Source: Pseudideonella sakaiensis
Lineage (GTDB): Bacteria; Pseudomonadota; Gammaproteobacteria; Burkholderiales; Burkholderiaceae_C
Direction: 5' to 3'
Assembly: GCF_001293525.1 (NCBI RefSeq)
Contig: NZ_BBYR01000013.1
Span: forward strand, 1 to 64,000
DNA length: 64,000 nt
Below the pieces are notes generated by a model. That model was not told the origin of the DNA. It worked only from the letters and a program-made list of their open reading frames with translations, and searched no databases. The number at the start of each line of letters is the position of its first letter. Position 1 is the first letter of the stretch. This document shows positions 15,598 to 24,703 of the stretch, piece after piece. A program made the position numbers and the translations under genes.

Positions 15598-17640
15598 GTG
15601 AACGCCCCCGCGACCCTGAACCCCGCCCAGATGCAGGCGGTGCACCACCTCGACGGCCCCTGCCTCGTGCTGGCCGGCGCCGGCTCGGGCAAGACGCGGG
15701 TCATCACGCACAAGATCGCCCGGCTGCTGCAGGCGGGGCTGGCGCCGGCGCAGATCGCGGCGATCACCTTCACCAACAAGGCCGCGGCCGAGATGCGCGA
15801 GCGGGCGAAGGCGCTGATCGGGCCGCGCGCAGCGAAGCACCTGGTGATCGCCACCTTCCACTCCCTGGGCGTGCGGCTGCTGCGCGAGGACGGCGCGGCG
15901 CTGGGGCTGAAGCCGCAGTTCAGCATCTTCGACGCCGACGACGTGCTGGGCCTGCTGAAGGAGGCCGGCGCCACCACCGACGCGGCGCTGGCGCGCCGCT
16001 GGCAGTGGACGATCAGCCTCTGGAAGAACCAGGGCCTGAATGCCGAGCGTGCCGCGGCCGCGGCACGCCACGACGACGAGCGCGTCGCGGCCCGCGTGAT
16101 GCAGCGCTACGAGGAACGGCTGGCGGCCTACCAGGCGGTCGACTTCGACGACCTGATCGGCCTGCCGCTGAAGCTGCTCGAGCGCGAGGCCGCGGTGCGC
16201 GCCAAGTGGCAGCAGGCGCTGCGCCACGTGCTGGTGGACGAGTACCAGGACACCAACGCCACCCAGTACGAGCTGCTGAAGCTGCTGGTCGGTGAGCGCG
16301 CGCACTTCACCGCGGTCGGCGACGACGACCAGAGCATCTACGGCTGGCGCGGCGCCACGATCGAGAACCTGCGCCGGCTGCCGCAGGACTTCCCGCAGCT
16401 CACCGTGATCCCGCTGGAACAGAACTACCGCTCGACCGGCCGCATCCTGCAGGCCGCGAATGCGGTGATCGGCCACAACCCGAAGCTGTTCGAGAAGAAG
16501 CTGTGGAGCGACCTCGGCGACGGCGAGCCGGTGCACCTCGTGGAGTGCGACGGCGAGGAGCACGAGGCCGAGCGCGCGGTGGCCTTCGTGCAGAGCCGGC
16601 GCGCGGCCGGCGCGGCGCTGCGCGACTTCGCGATCCTCTACCGCGCCAACCACCAGGCCAAGTCCTTCGAGAAGGCGCTGCGCCGCGCCAACCTGCCCTA
16701 CAAGGTGTCGGGCGGGCAGAGCTTCTTCGACCGCGCCGAGATCAAGGACCTGTGCGCCTGGCTGCGCCTGCTGGTCAACCCCGACGACGACCCCGCCTTC
16801 CTGCGCGCGGTGGCCACGCCGAAGCGCGGCATCGGGCACCAGACGCTGACCTCGCTCGGCGAGTTCGCGTCGAAATGGAAGACCAGCCTCTACGAGGCGC
16901 TGTTCGCCGAGAGCCTGGCCACGCAGCTGAGCGCACGCGCGCTCGGCTCGCTGCACGAGTTCGGCCGCTACGTGAACGAGCTGGAGCACCAGGCGCGGCA
17001 GACCGTGGGCCACGAGGACGCGAAGGCGCTGCTGCTGCAGTGGCTGAAGGACATCGGCTACGAGCAGCACCTGCTGGACGGCGAGGACAACGAGAAGGTT
17101 GCCGCCGCGCGCTGGGGCAACGTGCTCGACTTCGTCGACTGGATCGCCAAGCGCTGCGGCGGCGAGATCGAGAACGACGGCGGCCTGACGGTCGAGACCG
17201 AGAAGAAGAGCGTGCTCGAGGTGGCGCAGACGATCAGCGTGATCATCAGCCTGGCCGAGCGCGGCGACGACCAGGACGTGGTCACGCTCAGCACGCTGCA
17301 CGCGTCCAAGGGCCTGGAGTGGCCGCACGTGATGCTGGCCGGCGTCAACGAGGGCCTGCTGCCCTTCAAGGCCGACGACGACGACATGACGCCGCAGCGC
17401 CTGGAGGAGGAGCGGCGGCTGATGTACGTGGGCATCACGCGCGCGCGGCTGACGCTGCAGGTGAGCGTGCTGCGCCGGCGCAAGAAGGGCCGCGACACGG
17501 TGCCGGGCGTGCCGAGCCGCTTCGTCGCCGAGATGAAGCTGCACGAGGCCGGCGCGAAGCTGGACCCGCGCGAGAAGCTGAAGGCGCTGCGCGAGGCGGC
17601 CGCGCGCCGTGCGGCGGCGGCCCCGCCGCCGGCCCCCTAG
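15598..17640 (+). CDS. rep: ATP-dependent DNA helicase Rep (UvrD/Rep superfamily 1)
   Basis: The 680-residue protein starts with GTG at 15598 (MNAPATLNPAQMQAV, the Q-motif). All SF1 motifs are present: Walker A AGAGSGKT (about 27-34), AITFTNKAAAEM, Walker B VDEYQDTN, DDDQSIYGWRGA, QNYRST, LSTLHASKGLEW and MYVGITRAR. Length and motifs fit Rep, a 3'-5' helicase that clears proteins ahead of replication forks, more than UvrD, which is longer. The C-terminal tail ends in an Ala/Pro run. No ribosome site is seen before the GTG. It is convergent with the cyclase gene. Confidence 0.93.
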   Translation: MNAPATLNPAQMQAVHHLDGPCLVLAGAGSGKTRVITHKIARLLQAGLAPAQIAAITFTNKAAAEMRERAKALIGPRAAKHLVIATFHSLGVRLLREDGAALGLKPQFSIFDADDVLGLLKEAGATTDAALARRWQWTISLWKNQGLNAERAAAAARHDDERVAARVMQRYEERLAAYQAVDFDDLIGLPLKLLEREAAVRAKWQQALRHVLVDEYQDTNATQYELLKLLVGERAHFTAVGDDDQSIYGWRGATIENLRRLPQDFPQLTVIPLEQNYRSTGRILQAANAVIGHNPKLFEKKLWSDLGDGEPVHLVECDGEEHEAERAVAFVQSRRAAGAALRDFAILYRANHQAKSFEKALRRANLPYKVSGGQSFFDRAEIKDLCAWLRLLVNPDDDPAFLRAVATPKRGIGHQTLTSLGEFASKWKTSLYEALFAESLATQLSARALGSLHEFGRYVNELEHQARQTVGHEDAKALLLQWLKDIGYEQHLLDGEDNEKVAAARWGNVLDFVDWIAKRCGGEIENDGGLTVETEKKSVLEVAQTISVIISLAERGDDQDVVTLSTLHASKGLEWPHVMLAGVNEGLLPFKADDDDMTPQRLEEERRLMYVGITRARLTLQVSVLRRRKKGRDTVPGVPSRFVAEMKLHEAGAKLDPREKLKALREAAARRAAAAPPPAP

Positions 17641-17665
17641 GGCCGGCGCAGAGACCGGCAGGCCG

Positions 17666-19696
17666 TCAGGCCCGCAGCACCAGCAGCGGCGCGCGTGGCA
17701 GCGGCGCCGCGCGGACGCAGTTGCGCCCGGCCGCCTTCGCCTCGTAGCAGGCCTCGTCGGCCACGCGCAGCCAGTGCGCCACGCCGGCGATCTGCGGATG
17801 CAGCGAGGCCACGCCCAGGCTGGCGCTGAGCTGCAGCTGGCGGCCGTCCCAGGGCAGCGCGATGCCGGCCAGCGCGGCGCGCACGTCCTCGGCCAGCTGC
17901 ACCGCGGCCTCGGGCGGGCAGTGTTCCAGCACCAGCGCGAACTCGTCGCCGCCCAGGCGCACCGCCAGGTCGCGGGTGCGGATGCGTGCCCGCAGCACGT
18001 CGGCCACCGCGCACAGCATCGCGTCGCCGGCCGCATGGCCGGCGCCGTCGTTGATCGGCTTGAAACGGTCGAGGTCGACCATCACCAGCGCCGCCGGCAG
18101 CGTGCCCGGCAGGCCGTCCAGCACGCGCTGCAGCCGCTGCTCGAGGCGCTGGCGGTTGGCCAGGCCGGTCAGCGCGTCGTGGTGGGCGGACCACTCGAGG
18201 CGGGCCCGCGTCGCGACCTGCTCGCTGACATCGGTGACCGTCCAGATGGTGCCGGCCTCGTCGTCGCCGGGGTCGACCGGGCGGCCGCGCAGGTGGGCCC
18301 AGAAGCGGGTGCCGTCGCCGCGGCGCATCGGCACGTCGCCGACGTAAGGCTCGCCGGCCGCGAACGCGGCGCGCACCTTCGGGCCGAGCGCGGCGTAGTC
18401 GGCGGCCGAGTCGTAGATCATCACCGAGCGCTGCCCGAGCAGTTCTTCCTCGCGGCGCCCGAGCAGGCGGCAGAACTCCGCGCTGACCAGCTCGAAGCGC
18501 TGCGCCCGCGTGAACGCGATGCCGACCGGTGCATTGCCCATCACCGAGCCCAGCTTGCCGAGCAGGCTGGCGTTGGCCTGCTCGAGCCGCGCGCGCTCGG
18601 TGCCGACGCGCCGCAGCACCGCGGCCAGGCTGCCGATCTCGCCGCCAGCCTCGGGCCAGCCCTGGGCGGGGTCGTTGTGCGGGTCGAACAGGTGCTCGGC
18701 GCGGTCGGTGAGGCGCCGCAGCGGCCGCAGCACCCACCACAGCCCGGCCAGCGTGGCAAGGCCGCAGGCGGCCACCAGCACGGCCGCCCAGCCGAGCGCC
18801 TGGCGGCGCGCGGCATGCAGCGGCTCGAGCAGCCCCGCCTCGTCGACGGCACGCCAGACCAGCCAGTCGGGCCCGGCCACCCCGCCCACCGCGACCACCT
18901 CGCCGCGCTCGGCCAGCATCAGGCCGGCCGGCTCGACCGGGCTGCCCACGGCGCGCCAGCGCTCGAGCGCGCCGGCTAGCCGCGGCTCGGTGGCCAGCGA
19001 GGCCATCACCAGCGAACGGTTCGGGTGGGCGAGGATCAGGCCGTCGGCATCGGTGACGACGCGCAGCACGTCGCCGGCCACGTCGGTGTCCACCGTCGGC
19101 ACCAGCAGCTCGCGCTGGGCCAGGTTGATGCCGCCCACCAGCATGCCGTAGACCGCGCCGCCGTGCAGCAGCGGCTGCGCGAACAGCAGCGTCGGCGCGC
19201 CGTCCAGCCTGGACGGCACCGCCCCCGAGATGACCGCCCGGCGCTCGCGCAGCGCGCGCGTGAAGTAGTCGCGGTCGGACAGCCGCAGCGGGGGCTGCAT
19301 CAGGCCGCGCGCACCGATCGCCATGCGCACCTGGCCGCCGGTGTCCGCCACGAAGACCATGTTGAACAGCTCGCCGAGCAAGGGCTGGCCAAGCAGCAGC
19401 CGGCCCAGCGCGGCCTCGTCGCCCAGCACCGCGGGATCGAACTGGCTGGAGGCCAGCGCGAGCGCGCGCTGCAACGCCACCACGCGGCGCGACAGCCCCT
19501 GGGCGGCGCGCACCGCCTCGCCGAGCTCGCGCTCGCGCACCAGCGCGAGCGTGTCGCGCTCGGCCTGGCGCACCAGCAGCAGCGTGGTGGCCCCGATGCC
19601 GACCACCAGCGCCAGCACCACGCCGAGCGCGACGCGCAGCTTCAGCGAGCCGAGGGCGGCGCGCAGGCGGGCGAATGGTGGCGGGAGGTCGGACAC
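17666..19696 (-). CDS. Membrane diguanylate cyclase: dCache sensor, PAS, GGDEF
   Basis: The 676-residue protein starts with GTG. It has a first membrane helix (about 20-42), a periplasmic dCache-type sensor (about 45-295, with LSDRDYFTRALRERRAVIS), a second helix (about 300-322), a short HAMP-like linker, a PAS domain (about 385-500) and a C-terminal GGDEF domain. The active site GGDEF is intact (582-586), and the inhibitory site RTRD lies exactly five residues before it. It should make c-di-GMP with product inhibition, driven by an external ligand. A sigma-28 type promoter lies upstream. It is the last gene of the signalling island and is read separately from it. Confidence 0.93.
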   Translation of the reverse strand: MSDLPPPFARLRAALGSLKLRVALGVVLALVVGIGATTLLLVRQAERDTLALVRERELGEAVRAAQGLSRRVVALQRALALASSQFDPAVLGDEAALGRLLLGQPLLGELFNMVFVADTGGQVRMAIGARGLMQPPLRLSDRDYFTRALRERRAVISGAVPSRLDGAPTLLFAQPLLHGGAVYGMLVGGINLAQRELLVPTVDTDVAGDVLRVVTDADGLILAHPNRSLVMASLATEPRLAGALERWRAVGSPVEPAGLMLAERGEVVAVGGVAGPDWLVWRAVDEAGLLEPLHAARRQALGWAAVLVAACGLATLAGLWWVLRPLRRLTDRAEHLFDPHNDPAQGWPEAGGEIGSLAAVLRRVGTERARLEQANASLLGKLGSVMGNAPVGIAFTRAQRFELVSAEFCRLLGRREEELLGQRSVMIYDSAADYAALGPKVRAAFAAGEPYVGDVPMRRGDGTRFWAHLRGRPVDPGDDEAGTIWTVTDVSEQVATRARLEWSAHHDALTGLANRQRLEQRLQRVLDGLPGTLPAALVMVDLDRFKPINDGAGHAAGDAMLCAVADVLRARIRTRDLAVRLGGDEFALVLEHCPPEAAVQLAEDVRAALAGIALPWDGRQLQLSASLGVASLHPQIAGVAHWLRVADEACYEAKAAGRNCVRAAPLPRAPLLVLRA

Positions 19697-19732
19697 GGTG
19701 AACGGCGACAGGCGGAGCCGGGCATCCCGGAC

Positions 19733-19759
19733 TTATCGGCCGGCGGCGCCTGCACTTGA
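19733..19759 (-). promoter_or_regulatory. Sigma-28 (FliA) type promoter of the diguanylate cyclase gene
   Basis: On the minus strand, TCAAG (19759-19755) is followed by GCCGATAA (19740-19733). Counting from TCAA, the spacer is 15 bases. The flagellar sigma factor consensus is TAAA-N15-GCCGATAA, with TCAAG a known variant in pseudomonads. The -10 match is perfect. The start would be near 19726, giving a leader of about 30 bases to the GTG at 19696. Confidence 0.75.
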
Positions 19760-19791
19760 CGCGCGGCGACGCGGCGCGCACCGCGGCCGGC

Positions 19792-21315
19792 TCACCGCGG
19801 CCCCCCGAGTTCGCGCCGGAGGCGATCGCGGTCGATGCCATCGGCGAGGGCCAGCAGGCGCTCCGTGAAGTCCGCCGCGTCGCGCGCCGGCTCGGCGGCC
19901 TTCTTCACCAGCACGCGGGCGATCGGGCCGAGCTGCGCGCTGAGCACGCGCACGGCATGCGCCTTCAGCGCCTCGTCCACCGGGGGGCCGGCGGCGGGCG
20001 CGCCGCCCGGGCCGCCGGCGGCGCTGCCGAGCGTGGTGCGGGTGGCGGTGGTGGCGCTGCGGGTCAGCGCGGTCGCCGTGGTGCCGCCTTCGAGCCGCGC
20101 GGCGAAGCGGGCGCGCTCCGCCTCCGACAGCGGCGTGGCCAGCGCCTGCACCAGCGTCGCCAGGTCGGTGGTCTGGCGCGCGGCCTGGCGCACCAGCACC
20201 TTGGCCATCGGCCCGACCACGGTCGCCAGCGCCTTCTCCACCGGCACCAGCTGTTCCACCGACCAGCCGGGCGGCGGCAGGCCGCTGGATGCCGCGGACG
20301 CGGACGAAGCGGCGCCTGTGGACAGCCCGCGGGCGCCGGTGGCGTCGCGCAGCGGCGCCGGCGCGGCCGCGCCGGGGACGCCGGGGCGCAGCGTCGCGCC
20401 GTCCGGCGGCGCGGCGGGCAGGCGCTGGATCAGCGAGGGCAGGTCCATGGTGCCGGCCATCTCCTCGCTGATCGCCGCGCGCCGGGCGGCCAGCGCGCGC
20501 CGGAATTCGGCGGCCGACGCGTAGCGGTCGGCCGGCGCGCGCGCCAGCGCGCGGGCGAGGATGGCGTCGTAGGCCGCGCCGCGGCCATGGCCCTCGACCT
20601 GGCTCGGCGGCACCGGGTCGGTCGTCATCACCTTGAACATCACCGAGGCGGCCGCGCCCTCGAAGGGCTTGCGCCCGGTGACCATGCGGTACAGCAACAC
20701 GCCGGCGGCATAGAGGTCGGCGCGCTGGTCCACGCCCTCGCCGGAGTACTGCTCGGGCGCCATGTAGCCGGGCGTGCCGATCTGCGCGTTCACCAGCGTC
20801 AGGCCGGCGTTCTCGATGCGGGCGATGCCGAAGTCGGTGACCTTGATGCGGCCGCTGGCGGTCACGATCAGGTTCGCCGGCTTGATGTCGCGGTGCCAGA
20901 CGCCGGCCTCGTGCGCATGGCCGAGCGCATCCAGCAGCTGGTCCATCACGCGCAGCAGCTCGGGCTCGGGCAGCGGCGGGCTCTCGGCCAGCAGCTCCGA
21001 CAGCGTGCGCCCCTCGACGTACTCCATCGCGATGTAGGCCGTGCCCGCATCCTCGCCGTACTCGTAGATCGCGACGATGCCCGGGTGGGTGATGCGGCCG
21101 ACCGCGCGCGCCTCGTTGCGAAAGCGCGCGGCCATGCCGTCGCTGGCGTCGTAGGGCAGCGAGCCGACGTCGTCGACCAGCAGCTCGCGGCGCACCGTCT
21201 TCAGCGCGACGGTGCGGCCGATGTCCGGGTCGAAGGCACGGTAGACCACGCCCATCGCGCCCTCGCCGATCACCGCGGTGATCGGGTACTTGCCGAGCTG
21301 GGTGGGGTGGCTCAT
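19792..21315 (-). CDS. Hanks-type Ser/Thr protein kinase with duplicated C-terminal domain
   Basis: The 507-residue protein has an active-looking kinase domain (about 8-285): glycine loop GEGAMGVVY (17-25), Lys39 in VALK, HRD (141-143) in WHRDIKPANL, DFG (161-163) and GTPGYMAPEQ. A Pro/Ala linker follows. Then come two related ~55-residue units (about 347-405 and 445-505), each with VVGPMAKVLVRQAAR or LGPIARVLVKKAAE. These look like the DUF8082-type helical unit found in kinase and FHA proteins. No membrane helix is seen, so it is cytosolic. It starts 19 bases after the heme-sensor gene stops, which suggests co-transcription and joint function. Confidence 0.93.
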   Translation of the reverse strand: MSHPTQLGKYPITAVIGEGAMGVVYRAFDPDIGRTVALKTVRRELLVDDVGSLPYDASDGMAARFRNEARAVGRITHPGIVAIYEYGEDAGTAYIAMEYVEGRTLSELLAESPPLPEPELLRVMDQLLDALGHAHEAGVWHRDIKPANLIVTASGRIKVTDFGIARIENAGLTLVNAQIGTPGYMAPEQYSGEGVDQRADLYAAGVLLYRMVTGRKPFEGAAASVMFKVMTTDPVPPSQVEGHGRGAAYDAILARALARAPADRYASAAEFRRALAARRAAISEEMAGTMDLPSLIQRLPAAPPDGATLRPGVPGAAAPAPLRDATGARGLSTGAASSASAASSGLPPPGWSVEQLVPVEKALATVVGPMAKVLVRQAARQTTDLATLVQALATPLSEAERARFAARLEGGTTATALTRSATTATRTTLGSAAGGPGGAPAAGPPVDEALKAHAVRVLSAQLGPIARVLVKKAAEPARDAADFTERLLALADGIDRDRLRRELGGPR

Positions 21316-21334
21316 CGGGCGGCGCGGCCGGGCT

Positions 21335-22207
21335 TCAGGATTCGAGCATCTTCATCGCATGGACCAGGCTCTTGCGCATCCGGCCGAAGGACTCGGCCAG
21401 CACGCCGATCTCGTCCTTCGAGCGCACCTCGAACTCCGGCGCATCGAGCTCGCCCAGGCTGACCCGGTCGGACAGCGCCGCCAGGCGCCGCACCGGCTGC
21501 AGCACCAGCTTGTAGAGCATCAGGTTCAGCGCCAGGCCGATCAGCAGGAAGACGCCGGCCAGCATCGCCATCACCACCGCGAAGGCCTTGTCGGCGCGCG
21601 CCAGCGGCAACGTCATCGGCACCGAGACGACCTGGGCGCCGACGGTCTCGTTCAGGCTCCAGCCGAAGCCGTTGCCGGGGCCGTACTTCTCGACCAGCGG
21701 CTGCGGCGCGGCCGCCGGTGTGCTGTGGCACTGCAGGCAGGCCGGGTTGGTGATCTTGATCGGCCGGGCGATGTAGAGCGCCGGGCCGCCGGGCGTCTCG
21801 CGGGTGCCGATGAACTCCTTCACGTCCCCGCCGCGGCGGAAGCGCTGGATCACGTCCTCCTCCCAGTCCACCGCGCGGTCGCGCGGGTTGGTCGGGTTCA
21901 GCATCGCCGGCTTGTAGGTGTAGTCGGGGTAGGTCTTCTGCAGCGCGTTCAGTACCTCGAACGAGGAGTAGGCGGGCACCGACTGCGGCAGGAAGCTGTA
22001 CTTCATCTGCGTGGCCAGCAGCGGTGCGATCTGCTGCGCGGTGTAGCTGCTGACCACCATCGCCTTCTCCATCAGCAGGCGAGCCCGGTCCAGCACCTCG
22101 GCCTCGGCCTCGCGCTGCAGCAGCGAGCGGGCGATCGTCCCGGAGACGGCCAGGCCGATCACGAAGACCAGCAGGAAGACCAGGTTGAACTTCAGCAGCA
22201 GGCGCAT
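21335..22207 (-). CDS. DUF3365 (Tll0287-like) heme-c sensor with HAMP domain
   Basis: The 290-residue protein has an N-terminal membrane helix (about 7-27), a periplasmic Tll0287-like/DUF3365 domain with a heme c attachment site CLQCH (157-161), a second helix (about 212-232) and a HAMP domain (about 230-285) at the very end. There is no kinase or cyclase output on the same chain, so the signal must pass to a separate protein. The most obvious partner is the Ser/Thr kinase encoded next. Heme-bearing domains of this family are thought to sense redox state or gas ligands. It follows the FecR-like gene by 102 bases. Confidence 0.9.
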   Translation of the reverse strand: MRLLLKFNLVFLLVFVIGLAVSGTIARSLLQREAEAEVLDRARLLMEKAMVVSSYTAQQIAPLLATQMKYSFLPQSVPAYSSFEVLNALQKTYPDYTYKPAMLNPTNPRDRAVDWEEDVIQRFRRGGDVKEFIGTRETPGGPALYIARPIKITNPACLQCHSTPAAAPQPLVEKYGPGNGFGWSLNETVGAQVVSVPMTLPLARADKAFAVVMAMLAGVFLLIGLALNLMLYKLVLQPVRRLAALSDRVSLGELDAPEFEVRSKDEIGVLAESFGRMRKSLVHAMKMLES

Positions 22208-22309
22208 GGCGGAACTCCGGCGGGCACGGTGCGGCGGGCGGCCTCCTGCGGCGCGCCCCGGGGGCGGCGGGCGCGGCCCGCCGCGCGACGGCGTGCGAAG
22301 CCGTGCAGC

Positions 22310-23287
22310 TTACCGGACGCCGGCGCCGGCGGCCGGCGGCGTCACCGGGCGCGGCAGGTACTTTTCCGGGAAGAGCACACGGTCCCACTCCGGATGGGCG
22401 GCCATGTTCGCCACCAGCGCGTCGCGGAAGGCGCCCGGGCGCGCCAGCGGGCGCCAGCGGTTCATCAGCGCGCGGCGCAGCGAGGGCTCGCCGGCCAGCC
22501 AGTCGCGCGCCTCGGCGTACGCGATCTCGCCGGCCGGCTTCGGCGGCACGTCCCGGTCCTTGAACAGCGCCGCGCGCGACGGCAGCGTGTCGAGGAAGCC
22601 GCGCGGCAGGCCCTGCACGAAATCCGGCAGCGGGCGCGGCAGCACCGCCGCCGGCGTGGCACCCGTGCGCGAGAAGAACTCGCCGCCGCGCAGGCTGCGC
22701 GGGCTGCCGACCGCGCTGCCGCCCTCGCGCTCCTGCAGGCGCGACTCGCCCGCCTCGGCGAAGGCCTGCGCCCGGCTCGGGCCGAGCGCCACCACCACCG
22801 AGCCGCCGACGCCGGGCAGGTCGAAGGCCGGCGAGGCCAGCAGCGGCGGGCCGCCGGCGACCGGGCGGCTGCCGGGGGGCGCGCCGCTCAGCTTGGCCCA
22901 GCCGGCCAGCAGGTAGGCGCGCGCCTGGCTGCGGCCACGCTCGCCGACGAAGCGCGGCTCGATCAGCACGCGGGTCTCCGGCCCCAGGTCGAGCGCGGGG
23001 CCGTCGGCGAACTCCAGCCGCACGAGGCGCGCCTGCGGCCCGGTCTCGACGATGTCCAGCGGCTGCAGGCGCACGCCCTCGGCCAGATCGAAGCGCCCGG
23101 CACCGCGCAGCAGGCGGGCCGCGCCGTCGAGGATGGTGACGGTGGCACGCGGCGCAGCGCCGGCCTGGGCCGCGGCACCCGCGGCCGCGCCCAGCGCGAG
23201 CAGCCCGGCGGCGCCCGCCAGCCACCGGCGCCGGCCGCCGTCGGCGGGGGCGGCGCAGCGGCCGGGGGCGGCGCAGCGGCGGCGCAT
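22310..23287 (-). CDS. FecR-like domain protein, exported
   Basis: The 325-residue protein has an Arg-rich start and an Ala/Leu core (about 21-42) that fits a signal peptide. A FecR-type domain (about 47-130) follows, with VTILDGAARLL, LQPLDIVETG and FADGPALDLGPETRVLIEP. In classical systems FecR links a TonB receptor to an ECF sigma factor. Here neither is adjacent, and the domain lies in an operon of kinases, so it may be a ligand- or peptidoglycan-side sensing part. The C-terminal half (about 200-325) is not recognised. It starts 2 bases after the LytTR regulator stops. Confidence 0.78.
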   Translation of the reverse strand: MRRRCAAPGRCAAPADGGRRRWLAGAAGLLALGAAAGAAAQAGAAPRATVTILDGAARLLRGAGRFDLAEGVRLQPLDIVETGPQARLVRLEFADGPALDLGPETRVLIEPRFVGERGRSQARAYLLAGWAKLSGAPPGSRPVAGGPPLLASPAFDLPGVGGSVVVALGPSRAQAFAEAGESRLQEREGGSAVGSPRSLRGGEFFSRTGATPAAVLPRPLPDFVQGLPRGFLDTLPSRAALFKDRDVPPKPAGEIAYAEARDWLAGEPSLRRALMNRWRPLARPGAFRDALVANMAAHPEWDRVLFPEKYLPRPVTPPAAGAGVR

Positions 23288-23289
23288 GC

Positions 23290-24150
23290 TCACATGCCCT
23301 TGAACAGGCCGGTGAAGCTGCGGCTGACCTCGAGCTTCTGCGGGTGGCCCTTCACCGAGACGATCTGCCGGCCGCGCAGGTCGCGGGTCACGCCCGCGAT
23401 CGCCCGGGTATTGACCAGGGTGCTGCGGTGGATCTGCCAGAACTTCGTCATGTCCAGCTCCTCCAGCAGTTCCTTGATCGGCTTGCGGATCAGCGCCTCG
23501 GTGGTGGCGGTCTGCACCCGGGTGTACTTCTCGTCGGAGATGAAGAACAGCACCTCGTCGACCGGGATCATCTGGATCGTCGCGCCGACGTTGGCCTGGA
23601 TCCATTCCAGCTTCGGCGGCGCCGCCGGGTTCAGCTGCACCGCCAGCTTCTGCAGCAGCTGCTGCAGCTCGGGCGTGTGGGCGGGCAGCGGCGCGCCACC
23701 GGCCGGCTCCTCGCCGGCAGCCGGGCCCGCCGCCGGGCCGCCGGCGCGGGCGGCCATGCGGCGCTTGACGCGCTGCACCGTGGTCAGCAGGCGCTCGCGC
23801 TCGGCCGGCTTCAGCACGTAGTCGACCACGCCCTGCTCGAAGGCCTCGACCGCGTACTGGTCGTAGGCGGTGATGAAGACGATCTCGCAGCCCGGCCAGT
23901 CGTCGCCCTGCGGCGATTCCTCGTGGGTGGGCAGCTGCGCGATCTGGCGCGCCGCGTCCACGCCGGTCAGGCCCGGCATGCGGATGTCGAGGAAGACGAT
24001 GTCGGGGTGGTGCTGCTCGGTCAGCGCGACGGCCTCCAGCCCGTTGCGGGCCTCGGCCACGATCTCCAGCTCGGGCCACACCTCGCCGAGGCGGGCGCGC
24101 AGCTGGTCGCGCATCAGGCGTTCGTCGTCGGCGATCAGGGCGCGGATCAT
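23290..24150 (-). CDS. LytTR-family response regulator
   Basis: The 286-residue protein has a receiver domain (about 1-125) with acidic pocket DDE at 8-10, phospho-acceptor Asp55 in VFLDIRMPG, and the conserved Lys in VLKPAE. A Pro/Ala/Gly linker follows. The LytTR DNA-binding domain (about 180-286) includes VDEVLFFISDEKYTRVQT and FWQIHRSTLVN. It should be phosphorylated by the LytS-like kinase encoded upstream and bind direct repeats at target promoters. A CACAAT hexamer ends 7 bases before the ATG, a possible internal promoter. The membrane protein gene lies 76 bases upstream. Confidence 0.95.
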   Translation of the reverse strand: MIRALIADDERLMRDQLRARLGEVWPELEIVAEARNGLEAVALTEQHHPDIVFLDIRMPGLTGVDAARQIAQLPTHEESPQGDDWPGCEIVFITAYDQYAVEAFEQGVVDYVLKPAERERLLTTVQRVKRRMAARAGGPAAGPAAGEEPAGGAPLPAHTPELQQLLQKLAVQLNPAAPPKLEWIQANVGATIQMIPVDEVLFFISDEKYTRVQTATTEALIRKPIKELLEELDMTKFWQIHRSTLVNTRAIAGVTRDLRGRQIVSVKGHPQKLEVSRSFTGLFKGM

Positions 24151-24226
24151 GTCGCCGATTGTGCCGGCTGCAGGCGCCCGGCGGTCAAGCGGCCGTCGGG
24201 CGGCGTGCGAGGGCGTGCGGCGCCGT

Positions 24227-24703
24227 TCAGCCGGCGATCAGCCGCCACAGCGCCCAGGCCAGCAGCAGCGGCAGCGCGAACGGCAGCAGCACCAGCGCCG
24301 CCAGCCCGAGCGCGCCGGCCAGCAGCGCCCCGCCCACCAGCAGCAGCAGGCCCAGCGGCAGCGCCAGCCCGAACAGCAGCACCAGCGGCAGCACCAGCAG
24401 CAGCGCTGCCGCCAGGACCAGACCGCCGACCAGCAGGCCCAGCGCGTCGACCGCGATCGAGACCCCGTCGCTGCCGACCTCCCACACCCGGGTCGTGCCG
24501 TCGAGGTCGAGCACCGCGCGCGCCGGCCCCGGCAGGTGCAGCGTGCCGACGAGCGCGCTGCCGGCCAGCAGGAAAAGCGCGCCCAGCAGCAGCGCGAGGG
24601 CCAGCCACGCGAGCGGGCGGCGCCGGCGGCGCCGCATCGGCGCCCCGGCGAAAACGGCAGGCGCGGCGCCCGCGGACGAGGGGGCAGGGTGGAGCGGCGT
24701 CAT
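24227..24703 (-). CDS. Small membrane protein of unknown function
   Basis: The 158-residue product starts with a short Pro/Ala stretch and an RRRRRR patch (about 24-29). It then has one hydrophobic segment (about 31-55), a small polar part with TTRVWEVGSDGVSIAVDALG (about 68-88), and two or three more Leu/Ala helices to the end. I recognise no family. Its ATG overlaps the stop of the histidine kinase (ATGA), so it is made together with that sensor and may be its membrane partner or accessory subunit. Confidence 0.65.
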   Translation of the reverse strand: MTPLHPAPSSAGAAPAVFAGAPMRRRRRRPLAWLALALLLGALFLLAGSALVGTLHLPGPARAVLDLDGTTRVWEVGSDGVSIAVDALGLLVGGLVLAAALLLVLPLVLLFGLALPLGLLLLVGGALLAGALGLAALVLLPFALPLLLAWALWRLIAG

